A stretch of DNA of 7,867 nucleotides from CAZXBB01 sp964638815 (GCA_964638815.1 CAZXBB010000422.1:1-7867); one strand, 5' to 3'. Shown: positions 1 through 6,513, counted from the stretch's first letter. Notes: a model not told the origin generated them from the sequence alone. Numbers and translations: made by a program.

Positions 1-777
1 GGCTACGGACCGTTCGTCATGAGCGGGCCGTCGGCCTTCACCAACGTGCTGGCCCTCCAGATCTTCGTCACGATGACGACGGTGTCGATCCTGCTGCTGT
101 CGTCGGCGGTGCTTGCGTGGCGCGAGGGCCGCGTTCGGCTCGAGGAGGAGCTCGCGGTCCGGCGCGGGCACGAGGAGCAGCTCCAGACGCTGCTCAACGA
201 GGTGAACCATCGGGTGCGCAACAACCTGGCGATGCTCGTCTCGCTCGCCGACATGGCGCGCGCCGACGAGAACGCCGCCCGCCGCCTCGATCAGCGCGTG
301 CGGGCGATGGCGCGTGTGCACGCCGTACTGAGCCACTCCAGGTGGAAGCCGACCGGTATCCGCGAGATCGTCGCCGCCGCGGTGACGGCGATGGTCGAGG
401 ATTCGCGGCGCGTCCGCGTCGAAGGCCCGAAGGTCACGATCGCGCCCGAGCTGTGCCAGTCGTTCGCCCTGACGCTGCACGAGCTCACCGTGTTCTCGCT
501 CCGGGAGGGAGCGCTCTCGACGGAAGACGGCGCGATCGGCCTGAAGTGGGAATTGACCGGCCCGGACCGCGTCCGGCTGCGCTGGTCCGAGGAGGCGCCG
601 CTCCTTCCCGGCGGGAGCCCGCCGGGTGAGCCCGGCGGCGACGGCCTGTCGATCGTGCGCGGCCTCGTCGAGCACGATCTTCGTGGTCGATTCGAGTGGG
701 GCCGCGCGGGCGGCCGCCTGCGCTGCACGATCGAGATGGCGACGGCGCGCGAAACGTCCGCGGCCGCGTCGGACTGA
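1..777 (+). CDS. Membrane sensor histidine kinase, HWE/HisKA_2-like, 5'-truncated by window edge
   Basis: The frame is open to the left edge, so the true start lies outside; the first ATG in view (19) is probably internal. The first residues (GYGPF, then a hydrophobic helix ending AVLAWREGR, about residues 17-40 of the visible 258) resemble the end of a MASE1 membrane sensor. A charged linker leads to the dimerisation/phosphoacceptor helix with H-box EVNHRVRNNL; the phospho-accepting His is codon 208-210. The last ~110 residues are the ATPase region, ending in GGDGLSIVRGLVEHDLRGRFEW. In this family such proteins autophosphorylate and pass phosphate to a response regulator. Here the N-box reads LTLHELTVFSLREGALS, where HWE kinases have LALHELATNAAKYGALS, so the Mg-ATP-binding Asn is Phe (493-495). 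The glycine-rich G1 motif is also poor (WSEEAPL). The kinase may therefore be weak or inactive. No response regulator is visible downstream. The family call is firm; activity is uncertain. Confidence 0.88.
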   Translation, partial: GYGPFVMSGPSAFTNVLALQIFVTMTTVSILLLSSAVLAWREGRVRLEEELAVRRGHEEQLQTLLNEVNHRVRNNLAMLVSLADMARADENAARRLDQRVRAMARVHAVLSHSRWKPTGIREIVAAAVTAMVEDSRRVRVEGPKVTIAPELCQSFALTLHELTVFSLREGALSTEDGAIGLKWELTGPDRVRLRWSEEAPLLPGGSPPGEPGGDGLSIVRGLVEHDLRGRFEWGRAGGRLRCTIEMATARETSAAASD

Positions 778-798
778 GGAACGGCGCCGGGCCGTTCC
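778..798 (+). terminator. Perfect hairpin directly after the kinase stop codon
   Basis: GGAACGGC (778-785) and GCCGTTCC (791-798) form a perfect 8-bp stem around the 5-nt loop GCCGG, starting at the base after the TGA stop. The position fits a transcription end or 3' stabilising hairpin for the kinase mRNA. No T-run follows (next bases ACGGCTTACC), so it is not a classical intrinsic terminator. Confidence 0.5.
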
Positions 799-822
799 AC
801 GGCTTACCGGATGCGCGTCACG

Positions 823-842
823 CCTGACGCGGCCTGACGCGG
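823..842. repeat. Two tandem copies of a 10-bp unit
   Basis: CCTGACGCGG occurs twice back to back (823-832 and 833-842) in the gap between the kinase and the propeller gene. It lies just upstream of the -10-like element at 874-879. With only two copies it may be chance slippage or a small protein-binding site; nothing here decides. Confidence 0.5.
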
Positions 843-873
843 ATTGATCAGCCCCGTCACTCCTCTCTGCCTC

Positions 874-879
874 TATACT
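874..879 (+). promoter_or_regulatory. Putative -10 element (TATACT) for the propeller/dockerin gene
   Basis: TATACT matches the sigma-70 -10 consensus at five of six positions and stands out in this GC-rich gap. Transcription would start near 886, giving a leader of about 85 nt before the ATG at 972. I see no convincing -35: TTGATC at 844-849 is 24 bp away, which is too far. A similar element, TATAGT, precedes the next unit at 2452-2457, which supports both. Confidence 0.45.
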
Positions 880-919
880 CGACCCGGTCCGGGACTCGAA
901 CGGGTCCGGGACTCGACCC
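877..919. repeat. 17-bp tandem repeat, about 2.5 copies, in the mRNA leader
   Basis: ACTCGACCCGGTCCGGG (877-893) is followed by ACTCGAACGGGTCCGGG (894-910), which differs at three positions, and then by a partial copy ACTCGACCC (911-919). Because GACCC and GGGTC alternate, the central GGGTC (902-906) can pair either with GACCC at 881-885 or with GACCC at 915-919. The two short hairpins exclude each other. The block lies at or just after the predicted transcription start, so it could be an operator or a leader RNA element, or only slippage. Confidence 0.6.
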
Positions 920-960
920 AGCCGCGTCGATCACACGGTCCGCGTCGCCGGGCCGGCCGA

Positions 961-967
961 GGAGGAG
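961..967 (+). promoter_or_regulatory. Shine-Dalgarno that sets the start at 972
   Basis: GGAGGAG lies 4 nt before the ATG at 972. This matters because in-frame ATGs also occur at 984, 996, 1008 and 1020; only the first has a good ribosome binding site at normal spacing. Confidence 0.7.
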
Positions 968-971
968 CACG

Positions 972-1031
972 ATGAAGACCACGATGACGAGCGCCATGAA
1001 GACCACGATGACGAACACGATGACGAGCACG
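972..1031 (+). repeat. Tandem repeat covering the start codon and signal-peptide n-region
   Basis: A 24-bp unit encoding MKTTMTSA (972-995) is repeated at 996-1019 as MKTTMTNT, then partly at 1020-1031 as MTST. The first 17 bases of the two full units are identical. The repeat adds in-frame ATGs at 984, 996, 1008 and 1020 and makes the n-region unusually long and threonine-rich. Confidence 0.8.
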
Positions 1032-2405
1032 CTCACGCCGCGACCGGCGGCCATGGCCGCACTGGGCATTGTCGCCGCGCTCGTCGCGGCTTCGCCCGCC
1101 CATGCCAGCGGCTGCGAGCCTGCGTGGGATCCCGGGTTCGGCGTCCCCGGCGCCAACACCGGTATCGTCTTCGACTTCGCCGCGCACGACGACGGCGGCG
1201 GTGCGTGCCGGCAGCTCTATGCGAGCGGCAGCTACACCGCGATCGGCGGGGTCCCGGCCAACCGGGTCGCGCGCTGGGACGGCGCGACGTGGCATCCCCT
1301 CGGCTCCGGGCTGAGCAACAACGAGTGCTACGCGATCGCGAGCTACGGCGGTGATCTGTACGCCGCCGGCTACTTCGACTCCGCCGGCGGCGTGCCGGGC
1401 ACGGCGAAGCTCGCGCGCTGGGACGGGAGCGCGTGGCACTCGCTCGGCGCGCAGCTCGAGCTGTTCTCGAATCAGCTCTGGGACCTCGTCACCTGGGACG
1501 ACGGAAACGGCGAGATGCTGTACGTCGTCGGCAATTTCGAGACGGCGGGCGGCGTCCCGGATGCGAGCTTCATCGCGAAGTGGGACGGCACGGCCTTCTC
1601 GGCGCTCGGGTCGCCGATCACCGGCGGCGGGGCGCCGATCATCTTCACCGCGTACGCCTGGGACGACGGAGACGGGGAGGCGCTCTACGTCGGCGGCCGG
1701 TTCACGGCGATCGACGGCGTCCCCGCGAACCGTATCGCGCGGTTCGACGGCTCGACCTGGTCCGCCCTGGGATCGGGGATCACCGGCACGGGCATCTCGG
1801 CATCCGTGATGTCGATGGTCGCCTTCGACGACGGCGACGGCGAGGCGCTGTACGTCGCCGGGCAGACGTTCAACGCGGCGGGGGGCGTTGCGGTGAGCCG
1901 CATCGCCCGCTGGGACGGCGGCGCATGGAGCGCGGTCGGCGACGGGTTCGCGGACGGCATCGTCTGGGGGCTCGAGGTGTTCGACGACGGCGCGGGCGCG
2001 GCCCTCTACGCGTTCGGCACGTTCACCATGTCGGGCGTGACGGAGGTGCTGCGCGTCGCGAAGTGGACCGGCGCGGCGTGGGCCGCGGTGGACGGCGGCG
2101 CCGACGGATCGGCGTACCACGCCCGGGTGTTCGACGACGGCGGCGGGTCGGCGCTCTACGTCGGCGGCCAGTACACGTCGATCGCGGGACTCGCCGCGAA
2201 CCGTATCGCGCGGTACGTCGGGTGCGCCGCGGATCCGTGCCCCGAGGACCTCGACGACAGCGGCGCCGTGGACTTCGGTGACATTCTGGCGATCCTGTCG
2301 GCCTGGGGCGGCGTCTGCGCCGAGGAAGACCTCGACGGCAGCGGCGCGGTGGACTTCGGCGACCTGCTGCGCGTGCTGGGCAACTGGGGTCCGTGCTCGC
2401 CGTAA
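972..2405 (+). CDS. Secreted seven-repeat beta-propeller protein with GC-type dockerin-like tail
   Basis: This 477-residue exported protein has a long signal peptide (n-region 1-27, hydrophobic core about 28-40, likely cleavage after PAHA at 45). Seven repeats of 40-56 residues follow, with core pattern FDDGDGEALYVGG-FT-GGV-ANRIARWDG-WSALGSG: roughly 62-114, 115-162, 163-216, 217-270, 271-326, 327-376 and 377-416. This matches a planctomycete repeat family related to Kelch/Rax2-like propellers. The last repeat lacks its final 'W-ALGSG' strand, and residues 48-60 (CEPAWDPGFGVPG) could supply it, closing a seven-blade ring. The tail (418-477) has two dockerin-type calcium loops, DLDDSGAVDFGD (426-437) and DLDGSGAVDFGD (453-464), 27 residues apart and flanked by Cys418, 423, 449 and 475. 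The tail probably anchors or sorts the protein at the cell surface. Substrate and partner are unknown. Blades 4 and 7 share an exact 21-nt stretch (1723-1743 and 2194-2214), suggesting growth by internal duplication. Confidence 0.87.
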   Translation: MKTTMTSAMKTTMTNTMTSTLTPRPAAMAALGIVAALVAASPAHASGCEPAWDPGFGVPGANTGIVFDFAAHDDGGGACRQLYASGSYTAIGGVPANRVARWDGATWHPLGSGLSNNECYAIASYGGDLYAAGYFDSAGGVPGTAKLARWDGSAWHSLGAQLELFSNQLWDLVTWDDGNGEMLYVVGNFETAGGVPDASFIAKWDGTAFSALGSPITGGGAPIIFTAYAWDDGDGEALYVGGRFTAIDGVPANRIARFDGSTWSALGSGITGTGISASVMSMVAFDDGDGEALYVAGQTFNAAGGVAVSRIARWDGGAWSAVGDGFADGIVWGLEVFDDGAGAALYAFGTFTMSGVTEVLRVAKWTGAAWAAVDGGADGSAYHARVFDDGGGSALYVGGQYTSIAGLAANRIARYVGCAADPCPEDLDDSGAVDFGDILAILSAWGGVCAEEDLDGSGAVDFGDLLRVLGNWGPCSP

Positions 2406-2451
2406 TCGTGCGGCGGCGCGTGCGTGTCGCCATGGAACGGCGGAGTCGTGG

Positions 2452-2457
2452 TATAGT
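2452..2457 (+). promoter_or_regulatory. Putative -10 element (TATAGT) for the SH3b-M48-cyclase unit
   Basis: TATAGT lies 32 nt before the ATG at 2490, in an 84-nt gap that is otherwise GC-rich. It is close to the -10 consensus and to TATACT at 874-879. No clear -35 is present around 2429-2434. It would give a leader of about 26 nt containing the GGAGG ribosome binding site at 2476-2480. Confidence 0.45.
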
Positions 2458-2489
2458 CCGCCCCGTTCCGGCAGCGGAGGTGCGGCACC

Positions 2490-3176
2490 ATGAAACGGAC
2501 AGCGGCCTTTCCGGACCTCGCCCTCGCGGGCGCGATCGCGCTGATTGCGCTGATCGCGTGGCCCGCGGCGACGAGCGCCGCCCCCCAGGAAGCGGCGGCG
2601 CCGGCGTCCGCAGAAGCGCGGATGCCGGCCGCGGTGATGACCGTGCAGATCCGCGAGGCGCCGCTCCTGCGCCGGCAGCGTCTGATCGGCGGCGGCGTGC
2701 TGCTCGTGCTGCGGGAGGGTGATCTCGTCGAGGTCATCGACCCGAAGCAGGCCGCGCGCGTCGTCGCGTCGGCGAAGGACAAGCCGACCCGGTTGCCGGT
2801 GGACGCGAGGCCGGAGTTCGCCTGGTACCACGTGTCTCCGCACTTCACAGGCCCGGGCGGGACGCCGGCGGCCTCGGGCCATCCGTCGGGGGCCGGACGC
2901 GTGAGCGGGTACATGCACCACAGCGCGCTCCTCCGGGGCAATGTCGACCTTCGCGCGATGCCCGGCACGCCGATCGGCGCCTCGGCGTCCGAGATCGCGC
3001 TCGGCGGTCGCGGATTCGACGAGATCGTGGAGTCGGAGTACCGCCGGTCGCACCCGGGCCTCGCGACCGCGTTCGCCGTATTGGACGGTCTCGAGGGCGA
3101 GCCCTCGTTCAATCCCTCGCTTTCGGAGGTGAGCGACTTCGTCGCGCAGACCGCCGGGATCGGAGCCGACGGATGA
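2490..3176 (+). CDS. Exported SH3b-like domain protein, first gene of the M48/cyclase unit
   Basis: This 228-residue protein begins with a signal peptide (MKR, hydrophobic stretch about 10-24, likely cleavage near 30-32) and an Ala/Pro-rich linker. Residues ~48-150 look like a bacterial SH3 fold: VQIREAPLLRR, then LREGDLVEVIDP, WYHVS and GRVSGYMHHSALL, the usual order of an SH3b with its closing 'GYxxxSxL' strand. The loop between EVIDP and WYHVS is longer than usual. A C-terminal segment (172-224) with GRGFDEIVESEYRR and SEVSDFVAQTAGIG is a separate small region. I recall similar SH3-plus-tail proteins next to M48 proteases in other bacteria, but cannot verify this here. SH3b domains usually bind cell-wall peptides or proteins. 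GGAGG at 2476-2480, 9 nt upstream, supports the start. The stop overlaps the protease start, implying co-translation. Ligand unknown. Confidence 0.72.
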   Translation: MKRTAAFPDLALAGAIALIALIAWPAATSAAPQEAAAPASAEARMPAAVMTVQIREAPLLRRQRLIGGGVLLVLREGDLVEVIDPKQAARVVASAKDKPTRLPVDARPEFAWYHVSPHFTGPGGTPAASGHPSGAGRVSGYMHHSALLRGNVDLRAMPGTPIGASASEIALGGRGFDEIVESEYRRSHPGLATAFAVLDGLEGEPSFNPSLSEVSDFVAQTAGIGADG

Positions 3177-4123
3177 AGAGCATGGCAACCGTCGCAAGCG
3201 CGTGCCTCGGCATCCTGCTCGCCGCGGCCGGAGGGTGCGCCGAAGGCTCCGGCGGCGGCGGGGGACTCGCGCCGGCATTCGGCGACGCGATGAGGCAGGT
3301 CGGAGATGTGTTCGGTCAGCGCGAGGTCGTCGACGAGAACCTCGCGCGGGCCGACTCCGCCGTGCGCGTCGCCGACAAGGCCACGCGTCTCGCGCCGCTC
3401 GGACCCCGCGAGGAGCACTACCTCGGTCGCGCCGTTGCCGCGAACGTCATCGCCCGCTATGGCGTCTACCGCGACGACGCCGCGACGCGTTACGTCAACC
3501 TGCTCGGCCAGTCGATCGCGTTGAGCTCGTCGCAACCCTCGACGTGGGGCGGCTACCGCTTCATCATCCTCGACACGGACGAGGTCAACGCCATCTCGGC
3601 TCCCGGCGGATTCGTCATGGTCACGCGCGGCATGCTCGCACGGTGCGGCAGTGAGCACGCGGTGGCCGCGGTGCTGGCGCACGAGATCGCGCACGTTCAG
3701 GAGCGGCACGGCATCGAGCTCGTCGAAGGGCAGCGCGGTCGGGACTTTATGATGACGGTCGCCGGGGAGGCGGTCGAGCACTTCGGCGACGCGGAGGTTG
3801 CGCAGCTCTCACAGACGCTGTCGACGTTCGTCGACGACTATATCGTGAACCTCCTCGACGCGGGCTACGAGCGCGGGCTCGAGTTCGACTCGGACCGCCG
3901 CGCGGTGACCCTCATGCGCGACGCCGGATACGACCCGAACGGTCTGCGCGACGTGCTCGACGAGCTGCGCCGCTCGTCGTCCGGCGGGGCGGGGTGGTTC
4001 CGCACGCATCCCGCGCCGGGTGATCGCCTGTCGCGGCTCGGCCCGGGAGTTCAACGCGCCGCGGGGTCGGACGTGCGCGACGGCCGTTTCCACGCGGCGA
4101 TGGCGGCGGTCCGCGGACGCTGA
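3173..4123 (+). CDS. M48-family zinc metallopeptidase, possible lipoprotein
   Basis: This 316-residue envelope protease has its ATG in the overlap ATGA with the upstream stop. GGAG at 3162-3165 sits 7 nt before it and favours this start over the ATG at 3182. The N-terminus is a signal peptide ending LLAAAGGC, so Cys22 could be lipidated, though Ala at -3 makes the lipobox imperfect; a Gly-rich tether follows. The core has the family order: NAISAPGGFVMVTRGML (139-155), zinc motif HEIAH (170-174, ligands His170 and His174, catalytic Glu171), a helical insert, and GLEFDSDR (235-242), where Glu237 is the expected third ligand. It ends with RTHPAPGDRLSRL (277-289), the usual 'THP' strand. There are no C-terminal TPR repeats, so it is nearer the short LoiP/YcaL-like members than BepA. 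Members degrade misfolded or surplus envelope proteins. Its neighbours are the SH3b protein (4-nt overlap) and the cyclase (18-nt gap). Confidence 0.9.
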   Translation: MKSMATVASACLGILLAAAGGCAEGSGGGGGLAPAFGDAMRQVGDVFGQREVVDENLARADSAVRVADKATRLAPLGPREEHYLGRAVAANVIARYGVYRDDAATRYVNLLGQSIALSSSQPSTWGGYRFIILDTDEVNAISAPGGFVMVTRGMLARCGSEHAVAAVLAHEIAHVQERHGIELVEGQRGRDFMMTVAGEAVEHFGDAEVAQLSQTLSTFVDDYIVNLLDAGYERGLEFDSDRRAVTLMRDAGYDPNGLRDVLDELRRSSSGGAGWFRTHPAPGDRLSRLGPGVQRAAGSDVRDGRFHAAMAAVRGR

Positions 4124-4141
4124 CGCTGATACTGACGACTC

Positions 4142-6307
4142 ATGCGCGTACCGGAGAAATTCGTCCAGGCGCTCGTGATCGGGGCTGGCGCGGCGGCGAT
4201 CGGGCTCGGCGTGTCGGGCGCCGGCGTGATGGTGGAGCTCGAGCACCTGACGTGGAACCTGCGCGCCAGGGCGCTCGCGCAGGCCACCGCGGACGATCCG
4301 AAGATCCGTCTCGTGCTGATCGATGAGCGCAGCATCCAGACCGTGCACCAGACGAGCGGCGTCGGTTGGCCGTGGCCAAGGTCCGCGTACGCCGAGATCG
4401 TGGACTTCTGCCGCGACGCCGGCGCGCGCGCCATCGCGATCGACATGCTCTTCGTGGACGCGTCGTATCGCGACCAGGACGAGCTGTTCGGGGAAAGCAT
4501 CGCGCGGACGCCGGGGTACGTGGGGGCGCTGCACCTGGGCGAGAGCCACCGCCATCATGCGTGGCCGCCCGAAGTGCCCGCGAGCCCCTGGACCGTGGAC
4601 GGACTGGACGCGTGGCTCGCGGAGGCCGGGTCCGACACGATGACGTATCCCACGGCGGGCTTCGCCGTCCCGGAGATCGCGCGCCGGACGCGTCTCCACG
4701 GGCACATCGTCGCCAGCCCCGACGCCGACGGTCGCTTCCGCCGCGGCGCGCCGCTCTCGCTCGTCGACGGGCGCCCGCTCCCCATGCTCGGCCTGGCCGC
4801 CGCGCTCGCGCCGCCGCCGGACGTCGCGGCGCCCGACGCGTGGACCCCGGCGCCGATGTCGCTGCGCGACCGGTGGCTGATCGTGGGCGATCGATCGATT
4901 CCCGTGGACGGCGACGGCAGGACGATCATCCGGTATCGCCAGCCGCTGCCGAGCCATCATGATCGCTCGTACCCGACCTACTCGGCCGCGGCCGTGATCG
5001 ACGCGCAGCTCGCGCGAGAGGCCGGCGCCACCCCGGGGATCGATCCGGCCGTCTTCGAGGACGCTTACGTCTTCGTGGGTCTGAGCGCCGTGGGCGCGCA
5101 CGACACGTGGAGCACGCCGATCGGAAGGCAGCTCGGCATCGACATCCATGCGAACTTCCTCGACAACTTTCTCAACGAGCGATTCCTGCGCGACGCTCCG
5201 GCCGGCGCCGCCGGAGCGTCTGTCGTCGTGCTGGCCGTCCTCGGCGCGCTGACGGTCCTGCTGTGCCGGACGGGGCTCCAGACCGGCCTGTCATTCGTCA
5301 TTCTCGCGCTGCCGTGGGTCGTCGGTTTCGCGTCGTACGGTCCGGGGCTCTGGTGGCCGATCGCCGTGCCGCAACTCGCGCTGCTGATCTCGATGCTCGC
5401 GGCGGTGCTGCTGAACTACGCGACGGAGGGGCGCCGGCGCATGTTCCTGCGCCGGGCGTTCCAGCAGTACCTGAGCGCTCCGGTCATCGACCGGATCCTC
5501 GAGGATCCCTCGAAGCTCCGGCTCGGGGGCGAGCGCCGCGAGCTGACGATCCTGTTCTCGGATCTCGAAGGGTTCTCCGGGATCGCCGAATCGCTCGAAG
5601 CCGAGGCGCTCGGCGAGCTGCTCAACGACTACCTCACGGACATGAGCGACGTCATCCTCGGGGAGAACGGCACCATCGACAAGTACCAGGGCGACGCGAT
5701 CCTGGCGTTCTGGAACGCACCGAGCGATCAGCCCGACCACGCCCTGCGGGCGTGCCGCGCCGCGGCGCGCTGTCAGACGCGGCTGGCCGAGCAGCGCGAG
5801 GCGTACCGCCGCCGTACCGGCGTCGAGCTCGTGATGCGGATCGGCGTCCACACCGGCGTGGTCGGCGTCGGCAACTTCGGATCGGAGCACCGCTTCGACT
5901 ACACCGTCATCGGCAACGCCGCCAACCTCGCGTCGCGTCTCGAGGAGGCGAACAAGCACTTCGGCACGCACACGATGCTCTCCGAATTCACGTTGAGCCG
6001 GCTCGCCATGGGCGGTGGGGACGCTGCGCTCGACACGCGGGAGATCGGGGTCATCCGTGTCGTCGGCATCGAGCGGCCGGTTCGCGTCTACGAGCTGCTC
6101 ACCGGCGACGATCCGGCGCGGGCGCCGCGCGACGCGTTCCAGGCGGCCGTCGCACTGGCCCAGGCGGGCGAAATGCGCGCCGCGCTGGCGGCCTTCGAGG
6201 CGTGGCCCGAGGACGCCCTCGCCCTTCGCTACGTCGCGCGTCTACGCGAGGCGTGCGAGGCCGGCGGCCCCGCGTGGGACGGCGTATTCCGCCTGGCGAC
6301 CAAGTAG
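4142..6307 (+). CDS. CHASE2-domain membrane adenylate cyclase, class III
   Basis: This 721-residue receptor cyclase makes cAMP from ATP. It has a signal-anchor helix (about 8-30) and a periplasmic CHASE2 sensor (about 36-350, with VLIDERSI, GWPWPRSAYAEIVDF, GARAIAIDMLFVD and the closing FVGLSAVGAHDTWSTPIG...IDIHANFLDNFL). Three membrane helices follow (about 357-376, 379-399, 404-426), then a short linker FQQYLSAPVIDRILEDP and the catalytic domain (about 467-653). All six catalytic positions are present: metal-binding Asp474 (LFSDLEGF) and Asp518 (KYQGDAI), adenine-selecting Lys514 and Thr588 (FDYTVIGN), and transition-state Asn595 and Arg599 (NAANLASR). Lys/Thr at the selector positions fits class IIIb adenylate, not guanylate, cyclase. 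No HAMP domain is seen. A ~65-residue helical Ala-rich tail ends the protein. No Shine-Dalgarno precedes the ATG; only 18 nt separate it from the protease, suggesting coupled translation. The CHASE2 ligand is unknown. Confidence 0.93.
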   Translation: MRVPEKFVQALVIGAGAAAIGLGVSGAGVMVELEHLTWNLRARALAQATADDPKIRLVLIDERSIQTVHQTSGVGWPWPRSAYAEIVDFCRDAGARAIAIDMLFVDASYRDQDELFGESIARTPGYVGALHLGESHRHHAWPPEVPASPWTVDGLDAWLAEAGSDTMTYPTAGFAVPEIARRTRLHGHIVASPDADGRFRRGAPLSLVDGRPLPMLGLAAALAPPPDVAAPDAWTPAPMSLRDRWLIVGDRSIPVDGDGRTIIRYRQPLPSHHDRSYPTYSAAAVIDAQLAREAGATPGIDPAVFEDAYVFVGLSAVGAHDTWSTPIGRQLGIDIHANFLDNFLNERFLRDAPAGAAGASVVVLAVLGALTVLLCRTGLQTGLSFVILALPWVVGFASYGPGLWWPIAVPQLALLISMLAAVLLNYATEGRRRMFLRRAFQQYLSAPVIDRILEDPSKLRLGGERRELTILFSDLEGFSGIAESLEAEALGELLNDYLTDMSDVILGENGTIDKYQGDAILAFWNAPSDQPDHALRACRAAARCQTRLAEQREAYRRRTGVELVMRIGVHTGVVGVGNFGSEHRFDYTVIGNAANLASRLEEANKHFGTHTMLSEFTLSRLAMGGGDAALDTREIGVIRVVGIERPVRVYELLTGDDPARAPRDAFQAAVALAQAGEMRAALAAFEAWPEDALALRYVARLREACEAGGPAWDGVFRLATK

Positions 6308-6358
6308 CGCCGCGAGGACCGAATGCCGTTTGCTCAAATCAGGGCGCAAGTGTCTGAC

Positions 6359-6382
6359 GTTTCCCGTTTCCCGTTTCCCGTT
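6359..6382. repeat. Three tandem copies of a 7-bp C-rich unit
   Basis: GTTTCCC is repeated three times without change (6359-6379) and followed by GTT, beginning 52 nt after the cyclase stop. On the - strand this reads GGGAAAC repeats. The composition differs sharply from the flanking genes. Confidence 0.9.
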
Positions 6383-6401
6383 GTTCAATTGACCGTTCCG
6401 A

Positions 6402-6444
6402 GGTTCCCGATTCCCCGTTCCCGATTCCCCGTTCCCGGTTCCCC
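6402..6444. repeat. Degenerate RTTCCC(C) repeat cluster with G-quadruplex potential on - strand
   Basis: The segment reads as GGTTCCC, GATTCCCC, GTTCCC, GATTCCCC, GTTCCC, GGTTCCCC. Within it a 14-bp period (GATTCCCCGTTCCC at 6409-6422 and 6423-6436) repeats exactly. The - strand therefore carries six runs of three or four G separated by 3-4 nt loops, which satisfies the usual four-tract G-quadruplex pattern. The 259-nt gap 6308-6566 holds this cluster, the 7-bp repeat before it and the terminator after it. I found no credible gene there. Confidence 0.85.
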
Positions 6445-6513
6445 AGTCCGCCCGATCAACCCGACTCCAGCCTCTTCGATGCCGACCGCCTGATCGGGAA
6501 AGACGAAGGTGCC

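Noticed and set aside
844..879. Full sigma-70 promoter TTGATC ... TATACT upstream of the propeller gene
   Set aside because: The spacing is 24 bp, against the usual 16-18, so only the -10 element is kept.
873..3278. Very long open frame on the - strand (801 codons) opposite the propeller and SH3b genes
   Set aside because: Its translation is Arg/Ala/Val-rich and low in complexity with no recognisable domain. It lies antisense to two genes with clear signal peptides, repeats and motifs. GC-rich DNA removes stop codons from the opposite frames.
2156..3781. 541-codon open frame on the - strand across three + strand genes
   Set aside because: Same shadow effect. It is antisense to the dockerin tail, the SH3b protein and the M48 zinc-motif region, with no domain, start signal or plausible protein composition.
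3809..5149. 446-codon open frame on the - strand opposite the protease and CHASE2 region
   Set aside because: Arg/His-rich shadow translation. The + strand frames here carry conserved M48 and CHASE2 motifs.
5107..6357. 416-codon + strand frame inside the cyclase gene
   Set aside because: It overlaps the cyclase in another frame, is Arg-rich and has no motifs. The cyclase frame has all catalytic residues.
6359..6444. Possible CRISPR array from the repeated C-rich units
   Set aside because: The repeats are 6-8 bp with no unique spacers of 25-40 bp, so they are simple tandem repeats.
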